Shown: positions 14,992 through 22,430, numbered from the stretch's first letter. The stretch: 41,151 bases of DNA from DYTO01 sp040757795 (GCA_040757795.1 JBFLWG010000004.1:1-41151); one strand, 5' to 3'. Program-made: numbers and translations. The notes: generated by a model not told the origin, from the sequence alone.

Positions 14992-15777
14992 ATGGTAAAG
15001 TTTCAGCCGGCTGGGGAAAAGGAGGTCACGCGGGCCATAGTGGAAAGCTTCATGCAGGACTTTCAGAAATACGCAGAGAGCGATGTCATAATAGTTGGAG
15101 GCGGCCCCAGCGGTTTAATGGCTGCGAAGGGGCTGGCCGAACGGGGGGTGAAAGTGCTGATAATAGAACGAAACAACTACCTTGGTGGAGGTTTCTGGAT
15201 TGGAGGTTTCTTGCTTAACCCAGTCACAGTTCGTGCGCCAGGCCACGAAATCCTACGGGATTTGGGCGTGCCGCTCAAGGAGCACTCCAAAGGACTGTAT
15301 GTGGCCAGCGGCCCACATGCATGTTCAAAGCTCATTGCATCCGCCTGCGATGCCGGAGCCAAAATTTTGAACATGTCCTTGATTGACGACGTCATGCTCA
15401 GGGAAAAAAGGGTTGCAGGTGTTGTCGTTAACTGGACCCCTGTGTCGGCGCTGCCACGGGAAATTACATGTGTGGACCCGATTGGGCTCGAGTCGAAACT
15501 TGTGATAGATGCAACAGGTCATGATGCGGCAGTCGTGCGCCAGCTGGAAAGGCGTGGCCTGCTTAAAGTTCCTGGCTACGGGGCCATGTGGGTCGAGCGC
15601 TCGGAGGACCTTGTGGTGGAACACACGGGGGAGGTCTATCCAGGCCTAATCGTCGCTGGGATGGCGGTTTCTACGGCGTACGGTCTGCCAAGGATGGGGC
15701 CCACCTTTGGAGCGATGGTCCTGAGTGGCAAGAGGGCCGCGGAGGTGGCATATGAAAAGCTCCGCGGCACCAAGTGA
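14992..15777 (+). CDS. thi4: Thiazole synthase, Thi4 family
   Basis: 261 residues; makes the thiazole moiety of thiamine from NAD, glycine and sulfur. The Rossmann motif is VIIVGGGPSGLMAAKGLAERG (from 32), with ERNNYLGGGFWIGGF and the C-terminal GLIVAGMAVSTAYGLPRMGPTFGAMVLSGK. At the sulfur-donor position (TCVDP, Cys160) there is a cysteine, as in yeast Thi4; the studied methanogen enzyme has histidine there (LHVDP) and uses free sulfide. This suggests, but does not prove, a single-turnover enzyme. A TATA-like TTGTATATTTATC lies about 40 bp upstream. The next gene starts inside its 3' end. Confidence 0.93.
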   Translation: MVKFQPAGEKEVTRAIVESFMQDFQKYAESDVIIVGGGPSGLMAAKGLAERGVKVLIIERNNYLGGGFWIGGFLLNPVTVRAPGHEILRDLGVPLKEHSKGLYVASGPHACSKLIASACDAGAKILNMSLIDDVMLREKRVAGVVVNWTPVSALPREITCVDPIGLESKLVIDATGHDAAVVRQLERRGLLKVPGYGAMWVERSEDLVVEHTGEVYPGLIVAGMAVSTAYGLPRMGPTFGAMVLSGKRAAEVAYEKLRGTK

Positions 15778-16570
15778 ACGCCTTTCAAGCATCCATATTT
15801 ACAGCGAACCTTCGTCAAAGACACTTGACCTTCACGAGATATCTGGATATCTGAAATCCAAGCTTGGGAAGATTCCCATAGATGTCAGGCCGCCGTTGCT
15901 CGCCAAGATGTCAGGAACTGACCAGATTGCGCGAGATTTGGCGTCCACAAAGATTAGGGATTTGCTTAAGGTGGGTTTTGAGATGGATCCCCTTCCCGGA
16001 GAGATTGATTTCGAGCGCAGGCTCTTGTCAAACCCCGCCCTTCGAATCCCCGGAATTGTTTACGATGGTTATAGGCTACAAGCGTTGTTGCGAAAGCTAC
16101 TGCCGGAAGAAGAGCTCGATGTCAACCACATCCACACAGTGTTCACAAACCGCCTCTTCGCGACATGGGATGAAGGCGATGGGAGGTACCACGCGCGAGT
16201 GAGCGTTTACGGCTTCCCATCGATCATTTCAACGAGCGGCATAGTTGAGGCCCCAGCAAAACCAAAGGAGTACTACATACTCAAACAGCGATATGCGACC
16301 ATCGGCGCGCCTTTCCCAGACAGTGAGCTGGCAAAATTCAGCGGCAAGTTCGTCGGCTACGACGATCCGCGCCTGACAGATGTCATGAAAGGTTACGTCA
16401 TGCAGGCCCTATTCTACCATATTTTCGGCGAGCCTTTCTGCGAGGACAAAAAATGCAGGCTTTTCAATTCCCACTGGCAGGAGGATGTCATCGAGTCGCA
16501 GCTGGGGGGGCATGAAATTTGCGATAGGCACATGAAAATGCTAAACAAGCTCAAGCCCCAAAACCATTGA
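15752..16570 (+). CDS. Archaemetzincin-like protein with degenerate catalytic motif (DUF6775-like)
   Basis: 272 residues from the ATG at 15752, four bases after GGAGGTG; overlaps thi4 by 26 bp. HIHTVFTNRLF (127-136) resembles the beta strand of archaemetzincins. Residues 219-230 (ALFYHIFGEPFC) align with their HExxHxxGxxHC zinc site but keep only the second His, the Gly and the Cys: the first His is Ala219, the catalytic Glu is Leu220 and the third His is Phe229. The second metal site seems retained as Cys230, Cys235, Cys257 and His260. I think that this is the archaeal family called DUF6775, 'putative metallopeptidase', but recall of that name is not certain. As read, hydrolysis is unlikely. 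Confidence 0.6.
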   Translation: MKSSAAPSERLSSIHIYSEPSSKTLDLHEISGYLKSKLGKIPIDVRPPLLAKMSGTDQIARDLASTKIRDLLKVGFEMDPLPGEIDFERRLLSNPALRIPGIVYDGYRLQALLRKLLPEEELDVNHIHTVFTNRLFATWDEGDGRYHARVSVYGFPSIISTSGIVEAPAKPKEYYILKQRYATIGAPFPDSELAKFSGKFVGYDDPRLTDVMKGYVMQALFYHIFGEPFCEDKKCRLFNSHWQEDVIESQLGGHEICDRHMKMLNKLKPQNH

Positions 16571-16576
16571 ACTGAA

Positions 16577-16870
16577 CTACTTTTCTTCTTCCGCGGCAGA
16601 CGAGCCTTTAAGCTCGATGCTCAACCTTTTCAATTTCAAGAGGCGGCTTACATCTTCTTCGTCCATGTCATCCAGAGTCTCGCTGGCGAACCAAAGCTTG
16701 GACCTGCCCACCTGGCGGTACTTTAGCAGCCCCTGAACGTTCAGGACTTCCAGCCACTTTATAATGGTCGGGTAACTCAGTCCCGTGCCCTCCTGAATCT
16801 CGCGCGTCGTCACCCCGATTTTTGATGAAACAACCGCATTGAACACCTTGGCCGATTTTTCACTAGACAT
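16577..16870 (-). CDS. Winged-helix transcription regulator
   Basis: 97 residues: GVTTREIQEGTGLSYPTIIKWLEVLNVQGLLKYRQVGRSKLW is a textbook winged helix-turn-helix with wing, followed by a short charged helix. MarR/ArsR-like in size. It lies 31 bp downstream of the secreted protein on the same strand and may control it. Converges with the plus-strand gene ending at 16570. Confidence 0.85.
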   Translation of the reverse strand: MSSEKSAKVFNAVVSSKIGVTTREIQEGTGLSYPTIIKWLEVLNVQGLLKYRQVGRSKLWFASETLDDMDEEDVSRLLKLKRLSIELKGSSAAEEEK

Positions 16871-16901
16871 TTTTAATCCCTCGATGTTTGCTATCCATAC
16901 T

Positions 16902-18317
16902 TCACGATTTCACGCTAAATCCAACGTTTACACGTGATGATGTTCTGCCCGGCATTATAACACGGATAGTGTCGCTGGCCGCGAACGGAATGGCAGTCCC
17001 CTCCAGCATGATGTTCCCGGTAACCAGTAGCTTGACTTCGGCTGGTCTCGTCTCGCTTTTTAGCAGGTCTACTAACTCCCGCCTGTCGAATTTTGTCATC
17101 AGCACTCCGTCATCAATAGAACCGCGGGCGGCCTTGATTTTGTGTTCTTTGTACTCTAATTTGACGGTGCCGATGTCTATGTCTTTTACTTTCAGGCCGG
17201 AAGACAGCTCAATATATCCGGTTATCCACTTGCCGTTGCTTTTCAGGTTCAGGGTGTTCGGGTCAAGGTCTAATTTGATTATGCCAATCTTGCCAGATGA
17301 ACTGCCCGTGCTCGCCAGATATTCACCGTCGCCTTCGAATGAGGCGGTGATCGTCACGTCAGTAGCTGAGACGACTTTTGGAGCAGTGTAAGTTACTGAA
17401 ACCCGTCCAGAGTCGTCTGTTGTCTCGCTGGCCGCGGCAATGGTCCCAGCCGTGGACGTCCAATTTACCTTCATGCTCGGCAGGGAGGAGCCCTCCGAGG
17501 AAAGCGTGGCGGTCAACACAATTGATCCATCAGAGGATACAATGAAATTTTCCGGTGAGATGGACATGCTGGTGGGTTTTTCGGGCGCCATTGGCACACT
17601 TACTACCACATCGTCAAAAAGAGTGTCTGCTTCGTAACTGAGCAAAGCCACCCCCCCAGGAGGAAGGATCGAGAATTTATCGTCTGTCAAATCCGCCCAC
17701 AGGGCATCGTCAATCCAAACTTTTAGACGGTTGCCCGTCAATGAGGCCTCAATTTTATGCCAGGTGCCGTGATAAGAATCCGGCATCAGCTCTTTTTTAA
17801 TCTCATAACCCTCAAAAACACCGTCCCTGTCGCTGTCCATCCTCACGACAACCACAATGGATCTGCCGCCCCCGCCATCACCACTCGTTCCAATCATTAT
17901 TCCTTCCCATTTCAAAAGCTCAGTAGATGGACTTGAGTAGTTTCCCCCATTTGCTGGCAAGCCACTGCTTTTTAATATCAGCCTGACCCCAGAATATCTC
18001 CAAAAGTTCACGGTGGAAAATTTCGCGGACACAGAAAGGTCAGTCATGTTGGCCTCGCGCCACACATATGTATGAAGCCCCCAGCCGCCAGAATACATAT
18101 CGATGTAAAGCTGGCCGTTGACAATAGATACATTGGATGCAAAATGGGGACTGTCCCAAGCCATTTTCCAGCCTTGCTGTTGGAGTGATGCCCAACTTTC
18201 CCCCTCAAAATCTTCAGACAACACGATTTGCTCGGACCCTGACGTGGCGGCGGGCAAAGCAAATAGTATTACAAATGCGCCCATGGCCGCTATAGCTGTC
18301 TTGGTATTTCTCCCCAT
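16902..18317 (-). CDS. Secreted protein with LamG-like and Ig-like domains
   Basis: 471 residues from ATG 18317 (a TTG at 18332 is possible). A signal peptide (AIAAMGAFVILFALPAATSGS) is followed by a concanavalin/LamG-type jelly roll (about 28-245; LSEDFEGESW, WHKIEASLTGNRLKVWIDD, LFDDVVVSVP), an invasin-like Ig domain (about 250-340; SGRVSVTYTAPKVVSATDVTITASF) and a beta-rich tail with LDPNTLNLKSNGKWITGYIEL. It probably binds a polysaccharide or glycoprotein outside the cell; no catalytic residues recognised and no C-terminal anchor visible. Followed by a winged-helix gene. Confidence 0.8.
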   Translation of the reverse strand: MGRNTKTAIAAMGAFVILFALPAATSGSEQIVLSEDFEGESWASLQQQGWKMAWDSPHFASNVSIVNGQLYIDMYSGGWGLHTYVWREANMTDLSVSAKFSTVNFWRYSGVRLILKSSGLPANGGNYSSPSTELLKWEGIMIGTSGDGGGGRSIVVVVRMDSDRDGVFEGYEIKKELMPDSYHGTWHKIEASLTGNRLKVWIDDALWADLTDDKFSILPPGGVALLSYEADTLFDDVVVSVPMAPEKPTSMSISPENFIVSSDGSIVLTATLSSEGSSLPSMKVNWTSTAGTIAAASETTDDSGRVSVTYTAPKVVSATDVTITASFEGDGEYLASTGSSSGKIGIIKLDLDPNTLNLKSNGKWITGYIELSSGLKVKDIDIGTVKLEYKEHKIKAARGSIDDGVLMTKFDRRELVDLLKSETRPAEVKLLVTGNIMLEGTAIPFAASDTIRVIMPGRTSSRVNVGFSVKS

Positions 18318-18410
18318 TGCCGGACCCCCCAAATTCCAAATTGTTATAGTTTTCTTTAAGAATAAAGTTAACTTATTTTGGGTTAATTGTTTAATAATAT
18401 TATAAAAAAG

Positions 18411-19076
18411 TCAAGCGATTTTCTCTAAATAACCTTCAAAATCCTCTTCGAACGTTCGGATTTCTATGGAGTTTTCCAGCTCTTTGGCGATAAAGTCGCC
18501 CACTTTGAGCCTTTCCAGCATTGAATCCACCACGGCTGAATCGGCCTTGGTGCGGGGATGTTTTGGCGTGGCATAGCAGCATCCCGCGTGCACGTCATGC
18601 CAGAGCCCCAGCTTTTTTGAGAGACGCTCGATTTCAATCTTGTCCATCCCCAGCAGAGGGCGGATAATCGGGAATTTTATTCCGGCCGAAGTTGCACAGA
18701 GGTTCGGCAGCGTCTGGGACGCCTTCTGACCCAGCGACTCCCCCGTAACTATGCCGGAGGCACCCTCTCGCTCGCAAATTAGCTCCGCCACTCGGAACAT
18801 GGTTTTCCTGCATGCCAGGCAAGCATAGTTCTTCTCGCGGCCGCCAAGAATCGTTTTTAGGATCCTCGCCCACGGGAAAACAATGGCCTTTTCAAACCCG
18901 GCAGTTTCCTTCATCTCCCGCAGGTTCCGCATGGAGATCAAAAAGTTTTCCTCGCACGTGTATGGATAAAGGCAGAAGTGCAAAGGAAGGACATCGAACT
19001 CCCTCGCTGCCATCGCGAGCGCCACTGGCGAATCTATGCCGCCCGACACCAAACAAACGACTTTTTCCGCATTCAT
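18411..19076 (-). CDS. ThiI-like PP-loop sulfurtransferase domain protein
   Basis: 221 residues from ATG 19076 (an upstream ATG at 19091 is in frame). The AANH/PP-loop shows CLVSGGIDSPVA, then CLACRKTMFRVAELICEREGASGIVTGESLGQKASQTLPNL, the core of ThiI, which adenylates U8 of tRNA for 4-thiouridine. The THUMP and ferredoxin-like N-terminal domains are absent. The CxxC and the GCC near the C-terminus could bind an Fe-S cluster as reported for methanogen ThiI. Transcribed away from tRNA-Cys, with a palindromic operator 37 bp upstream. The substrate (tRNA or a thiamine-related step) is not settled by the sequence. Confidence 0.8.
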   Translation of the reverse strand: MNAEKVVCLVSGGIDSPVALAMAAREFDVLPLHFCLYPYTCEENFLISMRNLREMKETAGFEKAIVFPWARILKTILGGREKNYACLACRKTMFRVAELICEREGASGIVTGESLGQKASQTLPNLCATSAGIKFPIIRPLLGMDKIEIERLSKKLGLWHDVHAGCCYATPKHPRTKADSAVVDSMLERLKVGDFIAKELENSIEIRTFEEDFEGYLEKIA

Positions 19077-19112
19077 TTGCCCACTTTCCATTACAACAGT
19101 AATTTTTATGGG

Positions 19113-19127
19113 ATAACAGCGTTATAA
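19113..19127. promoter_or_regulatory. Palindromic operator between ThiI-like gene and tRNA-Cys
   Basis: Contains ATAAC-AGC-GTTAT, a perfect inverted repeat with a 3-bp spacer, extended to 15 bases (ATAACAGCGTTATAA) identical with 20043-20057. It lies in the divergent promoter region of the ThiI-like gene (minus) and tRNA-Cys (plus), next to a TATA-like TTTTTATG. Confidence 0.7.
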
Positions 19128-19137
19128 GTGAAACGGT

Positions 19138-19210
19138 GCCGGGGTAGCCAAGCGGTTAAGGCGGTGGGCTGCAGACCCGCTATTCGCCGGTTCAAATCCG
19201 GCCCCCGGCT
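19138..19210 (+). tRNA. tRNA-Cys (anticodon GCA)
   Basis: 73-nt cloverleaf: acceptor GCCGGGG with CCCCGGC and discriminator T, D-arm with AAGCGGTTAAGG, anticodon stem GTGGG/CCCGC around loop CTGCAGA (anticodon GCA), T-arm GCCGG-TTCAAAT-CCGGC. CCA is not encoded and there is no intron. U8 is present in the usual place (GGGGTAGCC), a possible substrate of the divergent ThiI-like enzyme. Confidence 0.95.
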
Positions 19211-19223
19211 CTAGGTGAACAGC

Positions 19224-19676
19224 ATGAAGCTGCTGTGCATACACGCGAACTACTTCAACTATCAGGTGAGGGAGAAGGCCAAGGCCGCCGAGGAAATCAC
19301 GCCGGACCAGAAGGCCGGCGGCATGAGGGACCCCTTGGTGGTTTTTGCTTCAGCGGAAAAGACAGATGAAAAGCCGTCGGAAGCCTGCGACGTTCGCCCC
19401 GGCAGCGTTATAGAACAAACTTTGTCTGAGATCAGGTCCATAGCGTCGAAAGTCAAGACAAAAAACATAGTCCTGTTCCCGTTCGCCCACCTTTCAGCAG
19501 AACTCGCGGCCCCGGACGTGGCAATCCAGATATTGAAGTGCGTCGCGTGCAAGCTTGAGGAGGAAAACTACCGCGTGCTCAGGGTTCCCTTCGGCTGGTA
19601 CAAAGCCTTCGAGTTCAAAAGCAAGGGGCACCCGTTAGCTGTGCTATCTAGATCCTTTCCCAGAAAGGCAGACTGA
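19224..19676 (+). CDS. Free-standing threonyl-tRNA synthetase editing domain
   Basis: 150 residues from ATG 19224, six bases after AGGTGA; the GTG at 19215 lies within that ribosome site. MKLLCIHANYFNYQVREKAK, NIVLFPFAHLS and VLRVPFGWYKAFEFKSKGHPLAVLSRSF match the N-terminal editing (D-Tyr-tRNA deacylase-like) domain of archaeal ThrRS, which hydrolyses Ser-tRNA-Thr. The catalytic and tRNA-binding domains are absent and the frame stops just after the domain. Some crenarchaea encode a separate editing ThrRS that still keeps an anticodon domain; this one is only the editing fold. It lies 13 bp behind tRNA-Cys and probably shares its transcript. Overlaps the convergent regulator gene by 33 bp. 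Confidence 0.85.
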   Translation: MKLLCIHANYFNYQVREKAKAAEEITPDQKAGGMRDPLVVFASAEKTDEKPSEACDVRPGSVIEQTLSEIRSIASKVKTKNIVLFPFAHLSAELAAPDVAIQILKCVACKLEEENYRVLRVPFGWYKAFEFKSKGHPLAVLSRSFPRKAD

Positions 19677-20036
19677 GCATCCCTCTCTTTGAAGGTAGGG
19701 GGCTGATTTGAAGTGGAGCAGGCAAAGTATCTGCTTTCTGCTAAGAGACCGGCATATTCCGCAGTATGATTCTATGATTTGTTTGTGGTTCAGATTTTCA
19801 TTGGATATTTCATCCGCAAATTCACCCATCCTCTTCTCCAAGCTTTTCAGAACAGGGCTTTTCTGCCTGGCCCCACGCGCCATGCGCAGGTAGTGGCTCA
19901 CGGCCGGCTGGGTTATCCCGAGCCTGCGCGCGACTTCAACTTGGTTCATTTCATGGCGTTCGGTCAGTTCCCGGACCAAAATAGCCCTCACGGCTGGGAG
20001 AACGTCTTTTACCACGACTTCGCACGGAGGCCTCAT
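19644..20036 (-). CDS. COG2522-like HTH regulator with Cys-rich C-terminus
   Basis: 130 residues. EMNQVEVARRLGITQPAVSHYLR (about 29-51) is an XRE/ThiR-like helix-turn-helix. The C-terminal part has C92xxC95, C105, H108, C120xxC123, as in archaeal COG2522 regulators, suggesting metal or Fe-S sensing. Its ATG is six bases after a palindrome identical to that in front of the ThiI-like gene, which indicates autoregulation plus control of that promoter. With TTTAAAGGG about 25-30 bp upstream it is probably leaderless. Thiamine, sulfur or metal as signal is undetermined; the ThiI-like and thi4 neighbours make sulfur/thiamine a reasonable guess. Confidence 0.8.
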   Translation of the reverse strand: MRPPCEVVVKDVLPAVRAILVRELTERHEMNQVEVARRLGITQPAVSHYLRMARGARQKSPVLKSLEKRMGEFADEISNENLNHKQIIESYCGICRSLSRKQILCLLHFKSAPYLQREGCSVCLSGKGSR

Positions 20037-20042
20037 TTTACC

Positions 20043-20057
20043 ATAACAGCGTTATAA
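20043..20057. promoter_or_regulatory. Palindromic operator at the start of the HTH regulator gene
   Basis: Same 15 bases as 19113-19127, ATAAC and GTTAT arms around AGC, in the 21-bp gap between ksgA and the regulator, covering the zone between its presumed TATA box and start codon. That position suits repression. Confidence 0.7.
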
Positions 20058-20912
20058 CTACTTCCCTTTAAAGATTTTTTCAACTCCCCCGCTGAGCAAA
20101 TTAGATATTTCACCGAAACTTTCAGGCGGCAGTATTGCCACGTGGGCGTCCGCAAATTTTTTTGGAATGGTGGCGTCGATGAAACCCCTGCGCCCTTCTT
20201 TTGACATCCGCCGCCCGGGGAAAATCTCTTCAAATGAATGCAAGATTGCGTTTCGAACACGTTGGCGCCTATGCTGAAAAAGGCCGCGAACCAGCCTTGA
20301 AAACAAGGCATCATCTTGGACATTGAACGGAGACGGCCGAGGCTCCAGCCGGACTATTGTAGATGTCACCTCAGGTTGTGGAAAGAAGGATTCCGGCGGC
20401 ACTTCCTCGAGCAGCTCGACATTGGCTTTGCGGTAGACGTTCACCGTAAGGCGCCCGTAGTCATCCAACCCGGCTTTCGCCACCAAGCGCCGGGCGAATT
20501 CCTTCTGGTACATGAGCACCGCCAGCTTGAAAGGCCGCTCCAGCAGTTTGAAGGTGAGTTCTGAGGAAATGGAGTAAGGGATGTTGGCAACCACTTTGTT
20601 GAATTCTGGGATTTGTATTTTTAGGACATCGCCTAGCAAAAGCTCCACGTTACGCATTTCGCTGAGCCTAGCCTTGGCAAGCCTATAGAGCCGCGCGTCC
20701 TTTTCCACAGCTATGACTTTTCCCGCTCGCCTAGCGAGCAGCTCCGTGAGGCTCCCCAGCCCCGCTCCAATCTCCAGCACAGTGTCGTCTTTGGATATTT
20801 CCCCGTATTCCACCATCCGCTCAAGCAGGGCCGGGTCCACGACCATGTGCTGGCCCTCCCGCTTGCTCAGCCTTATCCCGCTTCTTTCCAGCTCGATGGG
20901 AACCTCCGACAT
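20058..20912 (-). CDS. ksgA: 16S rRNA dimethyladenosine transferase
   Basis: 284 residues from ATG 20912; the longer frame to 20999 would overlap the divergent SWIM gene and adds no family sequence. SAM-dependent class I methyltransferase KsgA/Dim1: LEIGAGLGSLTELLA (motif I), VIAVEKDARL, GDVLKIQIPEFNKVVANIPYSISSEL with NIPY motif IV, and MYQKEFARRLVA. It dimethylates two adjacent adenosines in helix 45 of 16S rRNA during small-subunit maturation. Normal length. Confidence 0.96.
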   Translation of the reverse strand: MSEVPIELERSGIRLSKREGQHMVVDPALLERMVEYGEISKDDTVLEIGAGLGSLTELLARRAGKVIAVEKDARLYRLAKARLSEMRNVELLLGDVLKIQIPEFNKVVANIPYSISSELTFKLLERPFKLAVLMYQKEFARRLVAKAGLDDYGRLTVNVYRKANVELLEEVPPESFFPQPEVTSTIVRLEPRPSPFNVQDDALFSRLVRGLFQHRRQRVRNAILHSFEEIFPGRRMSKEGRRGFIDATIPKKFADAHVAILPPESFGEISNLLSGGVEKIFKGK

Positions 20913-20955
20913 CACCCTAATAACCACATGGATGGCAAATAGTTGAGGGGATACA

Positions 20956-21303
20956 GTGGTTTCCGACGTCTTCCTGAGGGGCAAGGCGGAGCTGCTCAAG
21001 ATGCTAAAGCCAGGCGGGGTGCTCGACCAGCAGACCGAGCGCGAGATAATGGATGTTTACGGCGGGAGAGGGAAGCGTGCGATAGAGGCGATAAAGGGCA
21101 GGAAGGTCGCGAAGCGGGGGCCAAGGTGGTTCGTTCATGGGAGGGGCGGGGAGTACGAGGTGGTTAAGGACACTTGCACCTGCCGCGACTATGTTATGAA
21201 CATCGTGACCGGAAAAGCCGATGTTGACATGTGTTACCACTCTTTGGCGAAGACCATCTGCGAGTCGCTCAAGTCGTACTATGTTGTTGAACCCGTGGAA
21301 TGA
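20956..21303 (+). CDS. SWIM zinc-finger protein
   Basis: 115 residues from a GTG at 20956 preceded by GAGGGGAT. The SWIM motif CxC...CxH is Cys74, Cys76, Cys93 and His95, in a basic context with GPRWFVHGRGGEYEVVKDTC before it. SWIM proteins bind nucleic acid or proteins; archaeal ones are often tied to recombination (Rad55/Shu2-like partnerships), but no such gene is adjacent. The N-terminal 60 residues are helical and basic. Its 3' end overlaps that of the convergent endonuclease III gene by 35 bp. Confidence 0.8.
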   Translation: MVSDVFLRGKAELLKMLKPGGVLDQQTEREIMDVYGGRGKRAIEAIKGRKVAKRGPRWFVHGRGGEYEVVKDTCTCRDYVMNIVTGKADVDMCYHSLAKTICESLKSYYVVEPVE

Positions 21304-21937
21304 TCAACTTCTTGTTCCACATTGGGCAAAGGTTTCTGACCGGGCATTTCTCGTGTAGGGGCGCCAAGGCGCGGCAGTACTTCCTCCCAAGCTGTATCAG
21401 CAGCGTGTGCGCCTCCACCTTCCTCCCTTGGGGGGTTGCCCTTTCCAGCCTTGCTTTTACTTCTTCATGATTGTCCCCCGCGAAAGCAAAGCCGAGCCTT
21501 TTGGAGACCCTGAAAACATGGGTGTCGACGGCGATGACGTCCCTCCCGGCCGCAAAAGCCAGAACCACGTCCGCAGTTTTGTAGCCGACGCCAGGAAGAG
21601 ATAGGAGCTCTTTCCGGGCCCTCTCAGCGGGCATTTTCAGAACTTTTCTCAAATCCCCCCCATATTTATACAGCACAGCATTGGAAATTTCTTTGAGGTG
21701 TTTTGCTTTTGCCTTTTGCAGCCCGGCCGGTCGGACAAGTTTTTTTATTTCAGAGATGTCTCCTTTCGCAAGGCCTTGCCAGCTTTTGAACCTTTTGAGC
21801 AGGGCAGCAGATGCAACGGTGGTGTTTCTGTCGTTCGTGTGCTGGGAAAGTACTGTCCAGACCATGACCTCGTAAGGTTTTCTTTGCCTCTTCCAGGGCT
21901 TGAACTCCTTCCCGAGAATGTCCAAAATTTTCCCCAT
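21269..21937 (-). CDS. nth: Endonuclease III-family DNA glycosylase, one Fe-S ligand replaced by His
   Basis: 222 residues from ATG 21937, which fits the family start; the ATG at 22009 would overlap the divergent gene. HhH-GPD fold: LPGVGYKTADVV with catalytic Lys120 and VDTHVFRVSKRLG with Asp138. Removes oxidised pyrimidines and cleaves the abasic site. The C-terminal cluster loop should read Cx6Cx2Cx5C but here reads Cys188-x6-His195-x2-Cys198-x5-Cys204. Whether a [4Fe-4S] cluster still binds (Cys3His) is open. QHTNDRN replaces the usual SAQTTD. Confidence 0.92.
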   Translation of the reverse strand: MGKILDILGKEFKPWKRQRKPYEVMVWTVLSQHTNDRNTTVASAALLKRFKSWQGLAKGDISEIKKLVRPAGLQKAKAKHLKEISNAVLYKYGGDLRKVLKMPAERARKELLSLPGVGYKTADVVLAFAAGRDVIAVDTHVFRVSKRLGFAFAGDNHEEVKARLERATPQGRKVEAHTLLIQLGRKYCRALAPLHEKCPVRNLCPMWNKKLIIPRVQQHSTT

Positions 21938-21998
21938 CCGCCTGGTTTCAGTCCCCAGCCTTATATCCACAGACGCGATAGCCCGGTTGGTGGAATAG

Positions 21999-22394
21999 TT
22001 GGACGCCATACAAATAATTTATGCAGTGGTGCTATTGAGCTCTTTGGCTTTCGGGCTGGAGGCGCTCCTGCTTGCTTTTGGCGGAAAGCTCATGGTTCAA
22101 TACCGTAGAGAAAGGAGGCGCACATTGGCATTATCCACATTGGCCGGGGTGGCGGCAACAGTGCCGGCGGTCCTAACGTCAGTTTTCCTTGGTTTCGGTG
22201 TCATCTATTTTGGCGCAGTGCTTTTCCTCTATCTCCTACTCGTAAGCGCAATCGCACGTTTGTTAGGGCCCAAATCTATGCGGACGCCGCCACCGGAGCC
22301 CCCGAAAATTTCAGAGGGGGAGATGATTGAAAGCTTGGAAAAGAGGGGCCTCGGCGGCCTAGTGAAAAAGAGAAAAAGAAAAAGAAGCCGATAG
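21999..22394 (+). CDS. Small membrane protein, three predicted spans
   Basis: 131 residues from a TTG at 21999 with GGTGGA just upstream. Hydrophobic segments at about 5-28, 42-62 and 66-87, then a charged cytoplasmic tail with PPPEPPKISEGEMIESLEKRGLGGLVKK and a very basic end. No family recognised; topology only. Divergent from nth. Confidence 0.65.
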   Translation: MDAIQIIYAVVLLSSLAFGLEALLLAFGGKLMVQYRRERRRTLALSTLAGVAATVPAVLTSVFLGFGVIYFGAVLFLYLLLVSAIARLLGPKSMRTPPPEPPKISEGEMIESLEKRGLGGLVKKRKRKRSR

Positions 22395-22430
22395 TGTCGT
22401 CAGCCATGATTTGAAAGGGACGTTTGAGAT

